From Portulaca oleracea (Eukaryota > Streptophyta > Magnoliopsida > Caryophyllales > Portulacaceae), in NCBI GenBank assembly GCA_029582165.1, contig CM055874.1:1438114-1502113 (forward strand): DNA of 64,000 nt, written 5' to 3'. Both the position numbers and the translations under genes were made by a program. Positions within the stretch are counted from its first letter, which is position 1. The number at the start of each line of letters is the position of its first letter. Positions 1-10,500 of the stretch are shown piece by piece. The notes beneath the pieces were generated by a model that was given only the letters and a program-made list of their open reading frames with translations, searched no databases and had not been told where the DNA came from.

Positions 1-668
1 ATAATTTTTACAGACTCTATGTCTGATGCTTCCACGGTGTACAACTTGTCGATGTTTGAACTATTTCTCCTCACTTCAATCTATGGTTAATGGTTTACCA
101 AGTGCCTTTGCCACGGAATTTCTAGCCTACATTTTTTTAGTTATGTATTTATGTGTTTTTAAATAAATACACATACAACATAATATTAAAATTGTACAAT
201 AATGTAAGGAAAATGATTTTAAAACTTAATCATATAATTCATGATTTCATTGTTACATTGTAAATATTAATATTTATTATACTGGACAAAAGATTTATTA
301 GAATGCACAAAAGTTCACTCCATTGAATAAAATGTTTCATTTCAGAAAATAAAAGATTCACAACATTATATATGATTTGACATATGTAGAAAGAAAGCTA
401 ATATCAACTATATTTCAATACTTTACAATTTAATAATAAGGAGTTTTGTTTGTGTATATTAGCAGCTTATTATTTGGACCAAAAAAAAAAAAAAAAGAAC
501 CAAGCATTTAATGAAGCATTGGTAGAATTTCCTGTAACCTTTGATGAGTATACCATAATTTGCATAAACTTATGGGTCGTAGCTAGGAAATAATTTTCCT
601 CAACAAATTTCATTTTGTTGTTTCAACTTTAAGGGAGGAGAATGTAAAAAGAATAATGGAAAACATAA
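1..668. other. AT-rich intergenic DNA
   Basis: No gene or structured repeat seen. The stretch is AT-rich, with a poly-A run near 480-497. The last nine bases (660-668, AAAACATAA) are the left target duplication of the next element. Confidence 0.6.
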
Positions 669-1208
669 GAGTTTTTGGATGCTAATATACTAAATTTTTG
701 GGGTATTGGACAATAATACACTAAACTTTGACCTTGTACAATAATACACTATATTTTTGGGGGTGTTAAACAATAATGCACCCAGAACGATTTCAGTAAT
801 CCTATGTAGCACTAGCAGTGGAGGAGATGAATTGACCAAAAATATTTAAATTTATGACATGTCAGCTAATTCACACATAAGCAAAGAGAATCAACTTTGA
901 AAAGAGTAAAAAAAAAAAATCATATTTGCTTAAATGTGTTTTTACTAAGAGATTGTTGTTGTAGTTGTATAAAATCACATTTACTTGTGTTAATTGGCTG
1001 ATATGTCATAAATTTAGATATTATTTAGCCAATTTATATTCTCGGCCTGCCACGTAAGACTGTCACCAAGTCATCCACCGTCGAAATCGTTCCGAGTGCA
1101 CTATTGTCCAGCACACATCAAAGCTCAGTGCATTATTGTCCAAGGTTAAAATTCAGTGCATTATTATCCAATAGCCTAAAAGTTGAGTTTGTTAGCGTCC
1201 AAAAATCT
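669..1208. mobile_element. Mutator-like foldback MITE with 9-bp target duplication
   Basis: This 540-bp element has long imperfect inverted arms. The left arm starts GAGTTTTTGGATGC; the reverse complement of the right end reads AGATTTTTGGACGC. The similarity continues inward for roughly 150 bases or more, including repeated ACAATAATGCAC-like motifs in both arms. It is flanked by the perfect direct 9-mer AAAACATAA at 660-668 and 1209-1217. Nine-base duplications and long terminal repeats are typical of Mutator-like elements. No coding capacity is visible, so it is non-autonomous. Superfamily assignment rests on the duplication length and arm structure only. Confidence 0.75.
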
Positions 1209-1510
1209 AAAACATAAAAGGGTAATGAATTCGAACAAAAGGGAAAATAATTAGGTAATTATGTCCATTGAAAAAATCATTTTTATTATTTACTGAATAT
1301 GTAGTGTATATAAAAATAATTAAGTAAATAAAGGAAATAGTTAGCCCGATTTTATTTATTTGTTTTACAAAAGGTAAACAATTAGTTGAGAGAATTTTAG
1401 GTGGAAAAAAAAAAGAATCAATTCAATCACATGGCGAACGATTTAGATGATTCTTTTTTTATTGAACCTCAAAGAATGTATATTCATGAAAGCTATGTCT
1501 TCTAATATGT
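1209..1510. other. AT-rich DNA upstream of the peptide gene
   Basis: No gene seen. It is probably the distal promoter of the small peptide gene that starts at 1637. Homopolymer A runs occur near 1405 and T runs near 1454. Confidence 0.4.
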
Positions 1511-1518
1511 TATAAATA
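1511..1518 (+). promoter_or_regulatory. TATA box of the PIP-like peptide gene
   Basis: TATAAATA lies 119 bases upstream of the ATG at 1637. A start site about 30 bases downstream would give a leader of roughly 90-100 nt, which is normal for a small plant gene. The spacing supports the view that the small reading frame was a real transcription unit. Confidence 0.5.
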
Positions 1519-1636
1519 CCATCCACTCAATGATGAAAAATGCATGAACAAATACATTTAACTTTACTATTAGAAGCCAAGACATAGACGTGAGAATAAT
1601 TATTCTCATTTTAACCAAAAAAAAAAAAAAAGCACT

Positions 1637-1862
1637 ATGGTAAACACTAGTGTTTTTCATGGTATGGCTTATGTTTTGATCGTACTCACATTCTCCTACA
1701 TATTCTTGCCTATCGAAGTATCAGCACTCCGCACCACATTTTCATCCTCCCCCGGCATCTCAGCTCACATTCTTAAAACCAAGTCAAAGTAATGATCTCC
1801 CTACATCTTCAGGACCAAGCCCCCGTGGTGTTGGCCATTCGCATCCTCCTCCAACATTTTAA
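1637..1862 (+). pseudogene. PIP-like secreted peptide precursor, frame broken
   Basis: The ATG at 1637 opens a 51-codon frame that begins with a typical signal peptide: a hydrophobic core at about residues 10-25 ending in VSA. It stops at 1790-1792. In the next frame, 1809-1838 encodes SGPSPRGVGH, followed by a short tail and a stop at 1860-1862. SGPSxxGxGH is the conserved C-terminal motif of plant PAMP-induced peptides (PIP/PIPL), which are processed from 70-110 residue precursors and sensed by RLK7-type receptors. Removing one base from the C run at 1749-1753 would join signal peptide and motif into a precursor of about 74 codons, right for the family. Seen: both parts, the TATA box and the frame break. 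Inferred: family and pseudogene status; a sequencing error in the homopolymer would make it intact. The related CEP and IDA families are less likely from the motif. Confidence 0.55.
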
Positions 1863-2458
1863 GTTTTTAACACACAACCTTAGATAAAGACATTATTGCT
1901 ATGCCTCTCGGCTCTACCTAGCAGGCATCGTCTTAACATGACACATTTGTGTAATACACATTTTCTATGAATTATGAATGAAACAATAATTTTTGTGTCC
2001 CATAATATTTGTGTTTTGTCGATATTTCTTTTCAGTTTCTTCTTTGAAAAATCTTGATTTGTCTTGTATATTAATACAAATGGGTAACTTGCATGTAAAG
2101 AAACATACGTGGAACCTACTTGATATTATTTAAGCCAATTAAATTTTCACCTTAATTAGTTCATTAACATTTAGTTGAATTTTTTACCCGTAAATATGAC
2201 TAAAAAGCTCCACACTGTACTTTGTGCCCTTCCAAATAAATTAAGCATCTCTACTTGACAACATTACATACTAAATTTTCTTCATACATTGATCACTTTT
2301 CCTTTTGTTTTTTCTTATAGGATCAATATGTATTTCTTTTTCATATTAAATAATCAATTCATTTGGAACTTCATCCGCGTAATACAAAATTATATGCATA
2401 TCTACAATATACTTTGAGAATTCTTTTTCTCGTGAGACGATTTATTTATGTGGTTCAG
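1863..2458. other. Intergenic DNA after the peptide gene
   Basis: No further gene seen. The first 100-150 bases probably form the 3' UTR of the peptide gene. The rest is AT-rich and featureless. Confidence 0.5.
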
Positions 2459-2803
2459 TGGCCCTGTTCTTTTATGTGGTATTCTGCGGTATGACGCGAT
2501 ATGATGTGGTGAAATTGTGGCGGGTTGTGGTGTAATTGTGGCAGGTTATTGGTATGTTGTGGTGAGTTTTTTGTATATATATAAAAATATTGTATTGGTA
2601 ATTGTGAAAAAGTAATTGGAAAAAGTGAGTCGAAATATTGTATTGTTTTTAAATGATAAATATTGTATTGGTAATTGTGAAAAAGTAATTGGAAAAAGTA
2701 ATTTGTGGTGGGTTGTGGTAAATTGTGGTAGAATGGTATTTTGTAGTGGCACAGAAATCATGTTGTGTCATAAGACTGCACTACAACCGCAAAGCGAACA
2801 AGG
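2459..2803. mobile_element. Degenerate Harbinger-like MITE with internal duplication
   Basis: The left end GGCCCTGTTCTTTTATG matches the ends of the copies at 49200 and 53621. The right end (AAGCGAACAAGG, about 2792-2803) is a diverged inverted copy. The interior is GTGG-rich, like 49200-49448. A segment of about 40 bases beginning ATATTGTATTGG occurs twice, at about 2587 and 2660, so the element carries an internal tandem duplication. Short reading frames across it are not supported as genes. Confidence 0.5.
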
Positions 2804-3550
2804 AAGAGATTAACATCACGATGTCATTGTATTAGCTTTATTTTAGACATTTGTGGTTTAGACGTTTGTGAACAAAACAATAATTTCAAAATACTATAAT
2901 GTCTCTATGTTGTCAATATTTTTCTCTTTCTTTTTCTTTCAAAAAAGTTTGATTAGTCTCATATATGTTGCTAATTGTGATTGATTAAAATTTAGGACAA
3001 GTGATGGAATATAGGATGGTGTATATCACACTACATTGTGGGGTTATGCATGACTCGAACATGTTAAATTAAGGTAATTTATTAGCATAAAGAAAAAAGT
3101 TGGCCAGAAATTCTCATTCTTATAACCTAATTATTAAGCCGCCAGGAATATTTTTCAGGGAGATTTCTTATTAGAATATTAATAATATAATAAGTTAGCA
3201 CTAAAAATAATAATATTCTGAGGTGACAGAAGGTCTCAATCAAACCAGCAAATGGTTATAAGGATGAGTCATCATGGCAGGGAGTTGCCATTCTAGAAAT
3301 CCAATTAGCTTCCACCAAAAAAAAAACTCAAATTAATTACCCATTTCTTCACTTTTCAACTATAGGCAATTATGAAATAGACAATCCCTCCAAAAAAAAA
3401 AGAACTTTATGTGTAGAAAGAAAAAAGGTGTTAAATTTTGGTAAATTTTATTATTTTAGTACGGAGTAATTTTTAAAAAACAGTTGTTTCGAAAATGGTA
3501 AAAGTAAGTTAAATTTCTATTTTTGTTAGATAAATATTGGAAATCCAGAA
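2804..3550. other. AT-rich intergenic DNA
   Basis: No gene recognised. It has several A runs and a TACGGAGTA fragment near 3461 that resembles a decayed Stowaway end. Confidence 0.5.
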
Positions 3551-3558
3551 GGTAAGAC

Positions 3559-3994
3559 CAAGGTTGTCAGGATCGGGATTCTAGTTAGGATCGATAGGGG
3601 TCTTTAGAATCGGGATCGTAGAATCGGATCGAGTATCGTAAGATTCTACAAATAAAGTAAATTGTTATAATTGACTTAAAGTTTCCCTAGAAAAAACATT
3701 GTTTTTTTAAAAATTGTACAAAAAGCCATGATTTTCACTGATCCTAATGCGATCCTAAACGATCCTAATCGAGTCTGGTACGATTTTAAACAATTCTAGA
3801 GAGATTGTGACCATTCTAACAAAAATAGGCTATAGTTAGGATCGAGTCGATCCTACCGATTCTGACCGATCCTGGTCCGATCCTGGTATGATCCTAACAA
3901 GGTAGCGATCCAAGAACGATTTGGATCGTTTGGTCATTTTTGGATCGTAGGATCGTACGATCCTACGATCCGGATCGCGATTTTAACAACCATG
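3559..3994. mobile_element. hAT-like non-autonomous element with 8-bp target duplication
   Basis: The perfect direct repeat GGTAAGAC lies at 3551-3558 and 3995-4002, flanking a 436-bp insert. The ends are inverted and imperfect: the left starts CAAGGTTGTCAGGATCG and the reverse complement of the right reads CATGGTTGTTAAAATCG. An 8-bp duplication with ends beginning CA is characteristic of hAT elements. The interior is extremely rich in GATC words arranged as short palindromes, especially near 3940-3980. There is no coding frame, so mobility would need a transposase in trans. Confidence 0.75.
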
Positions 3995-4417
3995 GGTAAG
4001 ACATAAATATGAAAAATCATCATTAATTTCACATTGAAATGGTAAAGTGATAAATATTGTGAAAAATAAAAAATTGATTAAAGTGATAGATACCGAGTCG
4101 AGGGAATAATATATAATGAACTATATTAGTGAAAGGCACTTTAAAAATTCTAAAATAAGCACTAATACTCACAAGGTTTAATAATATGAAAGCTGAAGGT
4201 TTTTTCCTACTAAAATTAGGTCCTTATTGATCATGCTTTTTAGGAGATAATAACATTAACAAGTAAAGACAAAGATTGCATGAGGCTAATTCCATGCACC
4301 ACTTCCCCATTGTGGCTTAAAGTTAATAACCAATCCAAATAGAATAAATGTGCTTTAGGGCTTACTCCTTCCTTTTCTAAGGGGGGGAAAAACCTTTTAT
4401 ATGGAGTAGTAGCATGC

Positions 4418-4673
4418 TCCCTCCATCTCAAATAAATTGTTCACTTTTTTTACAATTTTCAAGGTTGTACTTTGATTGTTAATATTTTACGTTTTTATCT
4501 TAATAAGATTTGTAATATTATATTTAAGTAATATTTTTCATCACAAATCTAATAATGATGTTCTTACATGATAACTCGACATATAATTTGATAAATTAAC
4601 GATTAAAATTTACAAAATTTAACTCCATTATTTAAACATGGACAAAATTTTTGGAACGAATGTAGTATATACT
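4418..4673. mobile_element. Degenerate Stowaway-like MITE
   Basis: The left end CTCCCTCCATCTCAAATAAA and a right end that reads TACATTCGTTCCAAAA in reverse complement resemble the intact copies at 41137 and 48204. The interior shares their AT-rich style. The right end has lost the GGAGGGAG block, so the boundaries are approximate. Confidence 0.45.
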
Positions 4674-4683
4674 ACTATTAACG

Positions 4684-4734
<51 letters not shown>

Positions 4735-4755
4735 ATAATAATAATAATAATAATA
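4684..4755. repeat. ATT/AAT microsatellite palindrome
   Basis: A run of ATT trinucleotides (4684 to about 4731) turns directly into AAT-phase repeats (to about 4755). Together they make a perfect palindrome centred near 4732 with arms of more than 20 bases. Such a structure can extrude a cruciform and is prone to length change. Confidence 0.85.
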
Positions 4756-6306
4756 TCCTTAATAGTAGTAATTGTTTTCATGCCACCAACCAATAATGCA
4801 AAGCCTTACGTCCTCCACAAGACCACAAACAAACGAACCCTAGAAACTTCCTATCAATACCAATGGCTATATTTATTTTTGTTATTAATTTGTTTTTTTT
4901 TTTTGGGTTTCATCTTGTCTAATGTCTCTTTCTTACTTATGCAATTATATTCAACAATTATTAAATACTCACTTTATTTTCCTTTTCTTCTCTCTGAATT
5001 AAGGCATAAGACTTCAACTTTACACATCACACACCCTGTCAAAACCTAACTTTCCCTATCAACCTTGAAAATTAAACTAATTTACGTGTGATCATAAATT
5101 CAATTACAAATTAAAAAAATACACTGGAGCTAGTATGAAAGATAATTATATTTTAGGGTTTTTCAATTTGTTTAATCAACTTTTGCACTGTACATGATAT
5201 TACGATTATATATATTGAAAAATTCAAATTATTAATATACATAGAATAATGTAAATATTAAGGGCGTTGGGTTTGAGTGAACGAGTGCTAAATTCAAACT
5301 AGGTAGAGTAACATAGTAGCGGAATTGTCCTACATATGTATATTATTGAAATCAAACAAATTCGATTGTGATGTTACTTTATCGCTAGTTTTAGTGGTTG
5401 GAACTCAGTGTAGCATGCTAAAATCTAACATTCCAAAGTTTGAATTATTCTTCGTATGTTAAAAGTTCATATTATTTGAAAGATATGGCCAAAGTTGAAA
5501 TTATTAATACTTATATCTAACCAAAAATATTTACATAAACGCCAATGCGTACAAGGAATATAACCAAAAGTTCGTGAGCCTAAATTTTAATCTTGGCGAC
5601 TTATATATGAACTTAATGAGAAAGACATTCTACCCCTCATATTAATATGACATTAGACTTTTTGAGATAATATAAAACTGCTATAATATAAAACCATATT
5701 AATAAATAATTATAGTCAATAGTAAAATATTAACTACGATAAATACCCAAAAATAATAGATAATCTGAAGCAAAGTGAAAATTTAAAACAAAGTCAACAC
5801 TAATCTATAGTTTAGTAAATTTTATATAAGATCGCTTCATCATAAATTATTTATAGAACATTTTACGCTAAACTTTTATAAATAAAATGGCACATAATTT
5901 ATCAAGAAGAAAAAAAAATCACTTCTCAATAAATTATTAATTATATTGATATTTAAAGTTCATTCTAAGTTATAATATAACTCATTACTCATGATAAAAC
6001 TTTCAAGACAAAAAGTTTGGTACAAATAGAGTATTACTTTTGATCATTCAATTGTGCATACATTATTTGGTCAATGGGGCTCACCTACTATTATTATGCT
6101 CATTTTTGCTCAACATTCTGATCCTCTTGTTCATTCCACTATTCCCCCTGTTTTCCCCTACCTTATTTTCTTATTTTTCTTTTTTTCATTAGTCTGGCCA
6201 AAAAGTCACAAATAACGCATCAAAAAATGTAAAGAGTTATAATAAAACCCACAATAATGGAAAAAAAATTAAACCAGCTTGACCAGCAAATAACGAAAAT
6301 AAAAGA
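4756..6306. other. AT-rich intergenic DNA
   Basis: No supported gene. A possible 89-codon frame at 4780-5049 has a T-tract-derived hydrophobic stretch and no recognisable similarity; I treat it as chance. The rest has no clear repeat boundaries. Confidence 0.5.
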
Positions 6307-6641
6307 AGTTCTTTGGATTGGTTAAAATCATATTTGGATGGATTAGATTGAATTCGTTTGATTTGGATAAGTTATGATGTTTTTTTGAGAAATTGTGTTT
6401 TTAGAGATATGTTTTTTTGGGAATTGTGTAATTAGATAAATATTTTTTTTGGAGAAAGTGTGGCACACCACACAACTATATTGATTCTGAAGATACCAAA
6501 TCGGCTATCTCCTCCGGAAAAACCTCATTGTAAAAGTTTGAACAACGTACCGAAACTGCTAATCTAGCTAGGTTTGGATAAACTTGAATAGATTTAGATT
6601 GGATTAGATTAGATAGTTGAACTAATCCAAAGAACAGGGTC
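6307..6641. mobile_element. MITE with GTTCTTTGGATT ends and an internal non-repeat segment
   Basis: The left end GTTCTTTGGATTGGTT and the right end, whose reverse complement reads GACCCTGTTCTTTGGATTAG, form an inverted pair. The interior matches the element at 47160-47359 (GGATTAGATTG words and poly-T blocks). Between about 6475 and 6560 there is a segment of normal composition that the sister copy lacks. The left GACCCT is missing, so the element is slightly truncated. Confidence 0.5.
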
Positions 6642-7079
6642 ATTGTCTTTCGAACGAACCTTTCTTTTATCATACAACAAAATCACATAAGGATTTCTTT
6701 TAATTTACATATTTCTTTTCTCTCTCTTTTTATCATATTATTCAGTTCATTGATTCATTTCATTCATATGTGACTCAGGCTGCCCCCACTTCCCACTTTC
6801 CCCTGTTTCTCTCTCTTATCTTTCTCTCAATAATTTCATCATCATCCACACATACAAATACTCTGTCCATCACTTGTTTGTATACCCAAAAACATTCATT
6901 CATATCATACCATCCCCTTTCAATTCTTTTGATTCCTTTTCTCCTTTCCCAAACAAACCTCAAAACCCTTTCCTATTTGCCCTTCTACAACCAATTAATT
7001 ACAACCTTCATTCAAATCACCATACTGAAAACTTTGATCTGGGTCACCACAAAAACTCCTTCCAAACAGACCCTGATGG
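6642..7079 (+). promoter_or_regulatory. Upstream region and leader of the GH17 gene
   Basis: From about 6710 the + strand becomes strongly pyrimidine-rich (CT and CTT words), as in plant core promoters and 5' leaders. I cannot place the start site. Reading frames at 6770-7185 have no conserved features and would at most be upstream ORFs. Confidence 0.35.
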
Positions 7080-7530
7080 GTGTTTCTTGATTTCTGAGCT
7101 TCTCATTCAAGTGGGTGAATTTTCATTGGACCAAAACACCCAACTGACAGACAAGACTGCCTACATCAGAATCTCTCTGAGCTGAGCTACAGAAACACAA
7201 CAAACCACCACAAACTCCTCTCAAACAACCTTTGACTGAGTAAAAACACCTGACTGACAAGGTTATTTACATCAGAATCTCTCAGGAACATAACAAACAA
7301 CCTTTGATGGGTCTTTCTTGATATTCGAGCTTCAAGTGGGTGAATTTCAGCTCCCAACTGACAAGGCTGTCTGCATCAGAATCTCTTGCTATCCGAGCTT
7401 CAAGCGGGTGAATTCCTCGCCTGACAAGACTGTCTACATCGAAATCTCTCGATATCCGAGCTTTAAGCGGGCGAATTTCAACTCCCAACTAACAAGACTG
7501 TCTACATCAGAATTTCTCGTAACAAAACAA
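7080..7530 (+). repeat. Imperfect 60-80 bp tandem repeats in the GH17 leader
   Basis: About four to five diverged units each contain the series GAGCTTcAAGnGGGTGAATT, CCTGACAAGaCTGTCTACAT and CAGAATCTCT. The three closest copies are at about 7326-7385, 7386-7455 and 7456-7520; looser copies occur at 7090-7180 and 7250-7290. They lie just before the glucanase ATG at 7566, so they are probably transcribed as 5' leader. Confidence 0.65.
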
Positions 7531-7565
7531 AGGGCAAAAGGGTCTTTGCATCTCCCCTCAAAAAA

Positions 7566-10500
7566 ATGAAAATGACCAAGATGAGTTGGTTACATGTTAT
7601 GATGAGCTCCATGGCCATAACCATGGGGCTAATAATGGTGGTACATGGGAATAGCTTGGGAGCAAATTGGGGGACACAAGCAACACACCCTTTACCAGCA
7701 CATATAGTGGTACAAATGTTGAAGGACAATGGGTTTCAAAAAGTGAAGTTATTTGAGGCAGATCCAAGTGCTTTGAGAGCTTTGGGTAAAACTGGGATTG
7801 AAGTCATGGTTGGCATACCAAATGATTTATTGGCCTTTTTAGCAAGTGATGTTAGGGCTGCTGAGAATTGGGTTGCCCATAATCTCTCCTCTTATGTCTC
7901 CTCCTATGGTGTTAATGTAAGGTATTTTTTTTTTTCCAACAACTAAATTGATTACTTAACCTTTGTTTGATTTCATTTGGGGTTTTTTTTCTCTTTTTTG
8001 GTATTTTTTCAATATCTTGCAAAATTCTGACATGGGTATCTCTTAAAAAATTGGGTTGTGAGTCTTATGTCTCATCATATGGTGTTAGTATAAGGAAATT
8101 TTTAGCAACAATTAAATTGATTGGTTAACTATTGTTTGATTTCATTTTGGGATTTTCAATATTTTGGCAAAATTCTCACATGGGTATCTCATAAAAATTG
8201 GGTTGTCAATCTGTCTTCTTATGTCTCATCATATGGTGTTAAATTTAATACAAGGTAGTTTTACCAAAAATTAATTGATGATTAACTATAATGTTTGATT
8301 TCATTTGGGTGTTGTTGGTATTTTACTATTTTTCAATAATTTTGCATTGTTCTCACATGGGTTTCTCTTAAAAATTGGGGTTTTGCATATGAAGATAAGG
8401 ATGTGACATGCTACACTATAGTCCATGTGTTATAATTTAGGCCATTTAGCTAAGGTGTGCATATGTTTGGTATTAGTTGGCATAGCTTATTAAGGAGTTT
8501 TGTTTGAATCCTTTTAGGTGTCTTCAAGCACAACTAATACTTTGCCCCTTGAGAAAGAAGTTTCATGTGGTGTTCATTTTCGTCTGTATATAAAACATGT
8601 ATATTAGGGTTTATTCTTTAGAATAATAAAGTAAAATCGATAAATTTGAATTGGATCAGTGTAAGCTCAGGTGCTGATAAACTCGTATAATAAGTATGAG
8701 TGCTAGACTCAGATTCTTCTAAGAAACTTTATAAATATTCACTATAATTTGAAGAGTTCGAATAAAATAGAGGATAATTTCAATTTTTTAGCGATTCTTT
8801 TAACTTTAAAAGATACATGGGTACATCAAGTCTCTTTGTCCACCATCCATATTATAATGAATTTCTCCTTTCCCAAAAAAAATATCCATATTATAATGGA
8901 TATTCTTGTATAGGGGCCCACTTATCAGACAATCTTCCTAATGAAAATATACCTTCCTTCATTGGTTGATATTTAGTACCATTGTTGTTATTATGATAGT
9001 AGTTGTTGTACATTTTGGTTGTCATTTACCAATTTGTCATATGAGCATGAAGAGAGTGAAAGGAAGGAAAGTTTTTGTTTAATTTTTTGGGTGGAGATAA
9101 GATTCAAACATGAAACATCCTTGATGATGTTTCTTGACATATGTCAATTTGAAGCCCCTTGACATTGTCCACTTTATTATTAATAGAAATGGGAGATTAA
9201 GACATGACAACTGACATGGATATGTTCCAAATATGTGTATGATGTGTGATGCTTGACATAAATGAGGGTCTATTTTCAAAGAGATAAGGTAAGGCTATGT
9301 GAAATAAAATTTACTAGTTTCATATATAAGTTAAAAAGTCGAGTGTGTGTAAATTTAGATATATCTTTTATAATTTGAGACAGATAAGGTAGATTCCACT
9401 TGATAATGTTGTCAGATATCTCCCTCTACGTTTCGCATATTAACAAGAACATGACATATATTGGTCTATTGGGAGTCATTGACGACATTGTTAGATATAT
9501 ATATTATCTCCCTCTATTTACCCTAGACCCATGAAAACGGGAATCACACCGAGAATTATAATGGTTGTGGTTGTTATAGATAACACTGTTAGTAGTGTTG
9601 GATAAATTTTGACCAAATTGAAAACTTACACTTATCCGGCCCCCAGAAAAACTGGGTATGTCAAGGATTTCTCGTCCGAGTAACCATTGACCAATTGGCC
9701 GCAGATCCAAACCCAATATTCATCTTATTTCTATGGTCCAAACTTGACTTTGACTTAGATCTTAGGCCCATCCTAGTCCTACCCATGAAAACAAATAATG
9801 GTTATTCGTTTGTTGTCCAAATTTTGACATTCACCAACTTGACTCCCCAAATTTGACCCGAACCCCAATTTTTGACAGCTTTTCATGTTCGATATCTCTC
9901 TAACATTACCTATTGTGCATTTTACCACCAGATACGTAGCAGTAGGTAATGAACAATTTCTCCGAACCTTGAATGGAACCTACAACACAGTCACATTCCC
10001 AGCCCTTCAGAACATCCAATCAGCCCTCATCAAAGCAGGATTAGCCCCCCAAGTAAAGGTCACAATCCCTCTAAATGCAGATGTCTACCAATCCTCAACA
10101 AGTCTTCCTTCGGGTGGCGATTTCAGAGCAGACATTCATGATCTCATGCTTCAGATCATCAAGTTTTTGAATGACAATGGCGGCCCGGTTACCATCAACA
10201 TTTACCCTTTTATAAGTCTGTATGATGACCCTAACTTTCCTACAGATTACGCCTTCTTCGATGGGTTTTCGTCGCCTTTGAATGACAATGGCAGGACTTA
10301 TACTAATGTGTTTGATGCCAACTATGACACCCTTGTTTGGTCACTTCAGAAGAACGGGTTCGGGAACATGTCGATCATTGTGGGGGAGATTGGGTGGCCT
10401 ACGGATGGGGATAAGAATGCGAATCCTACGAATGCGCAGAGGTTTAACCAGGGGTTTGTCAACCATATTTCGGCTGGACAAGGTACGGTTCGAATTTGAA

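Noticed and set aside
1789..1811. A tiny intron (GTAATG...TTCAG) restoring the PIP-like frame
   Set aside because: It would be about 24 bases long, well below the minimum for plant introns, and would not leave the correct frame for SGPSPRGVGH. A one-base indel is simpler.
4780..5049. 89-codon frame with a hydrophobic centre
   Set aside because: The hydrophobic part comes from a T run, no family motif is visible, and the flanks are ordinary AT-rich DNA.
6770..7185. Two overlapping 100-codon frames upstream of the glucanase
   Set aside because: They are pyrimidine-rich, repetitive and unconserved; better explained as leader.
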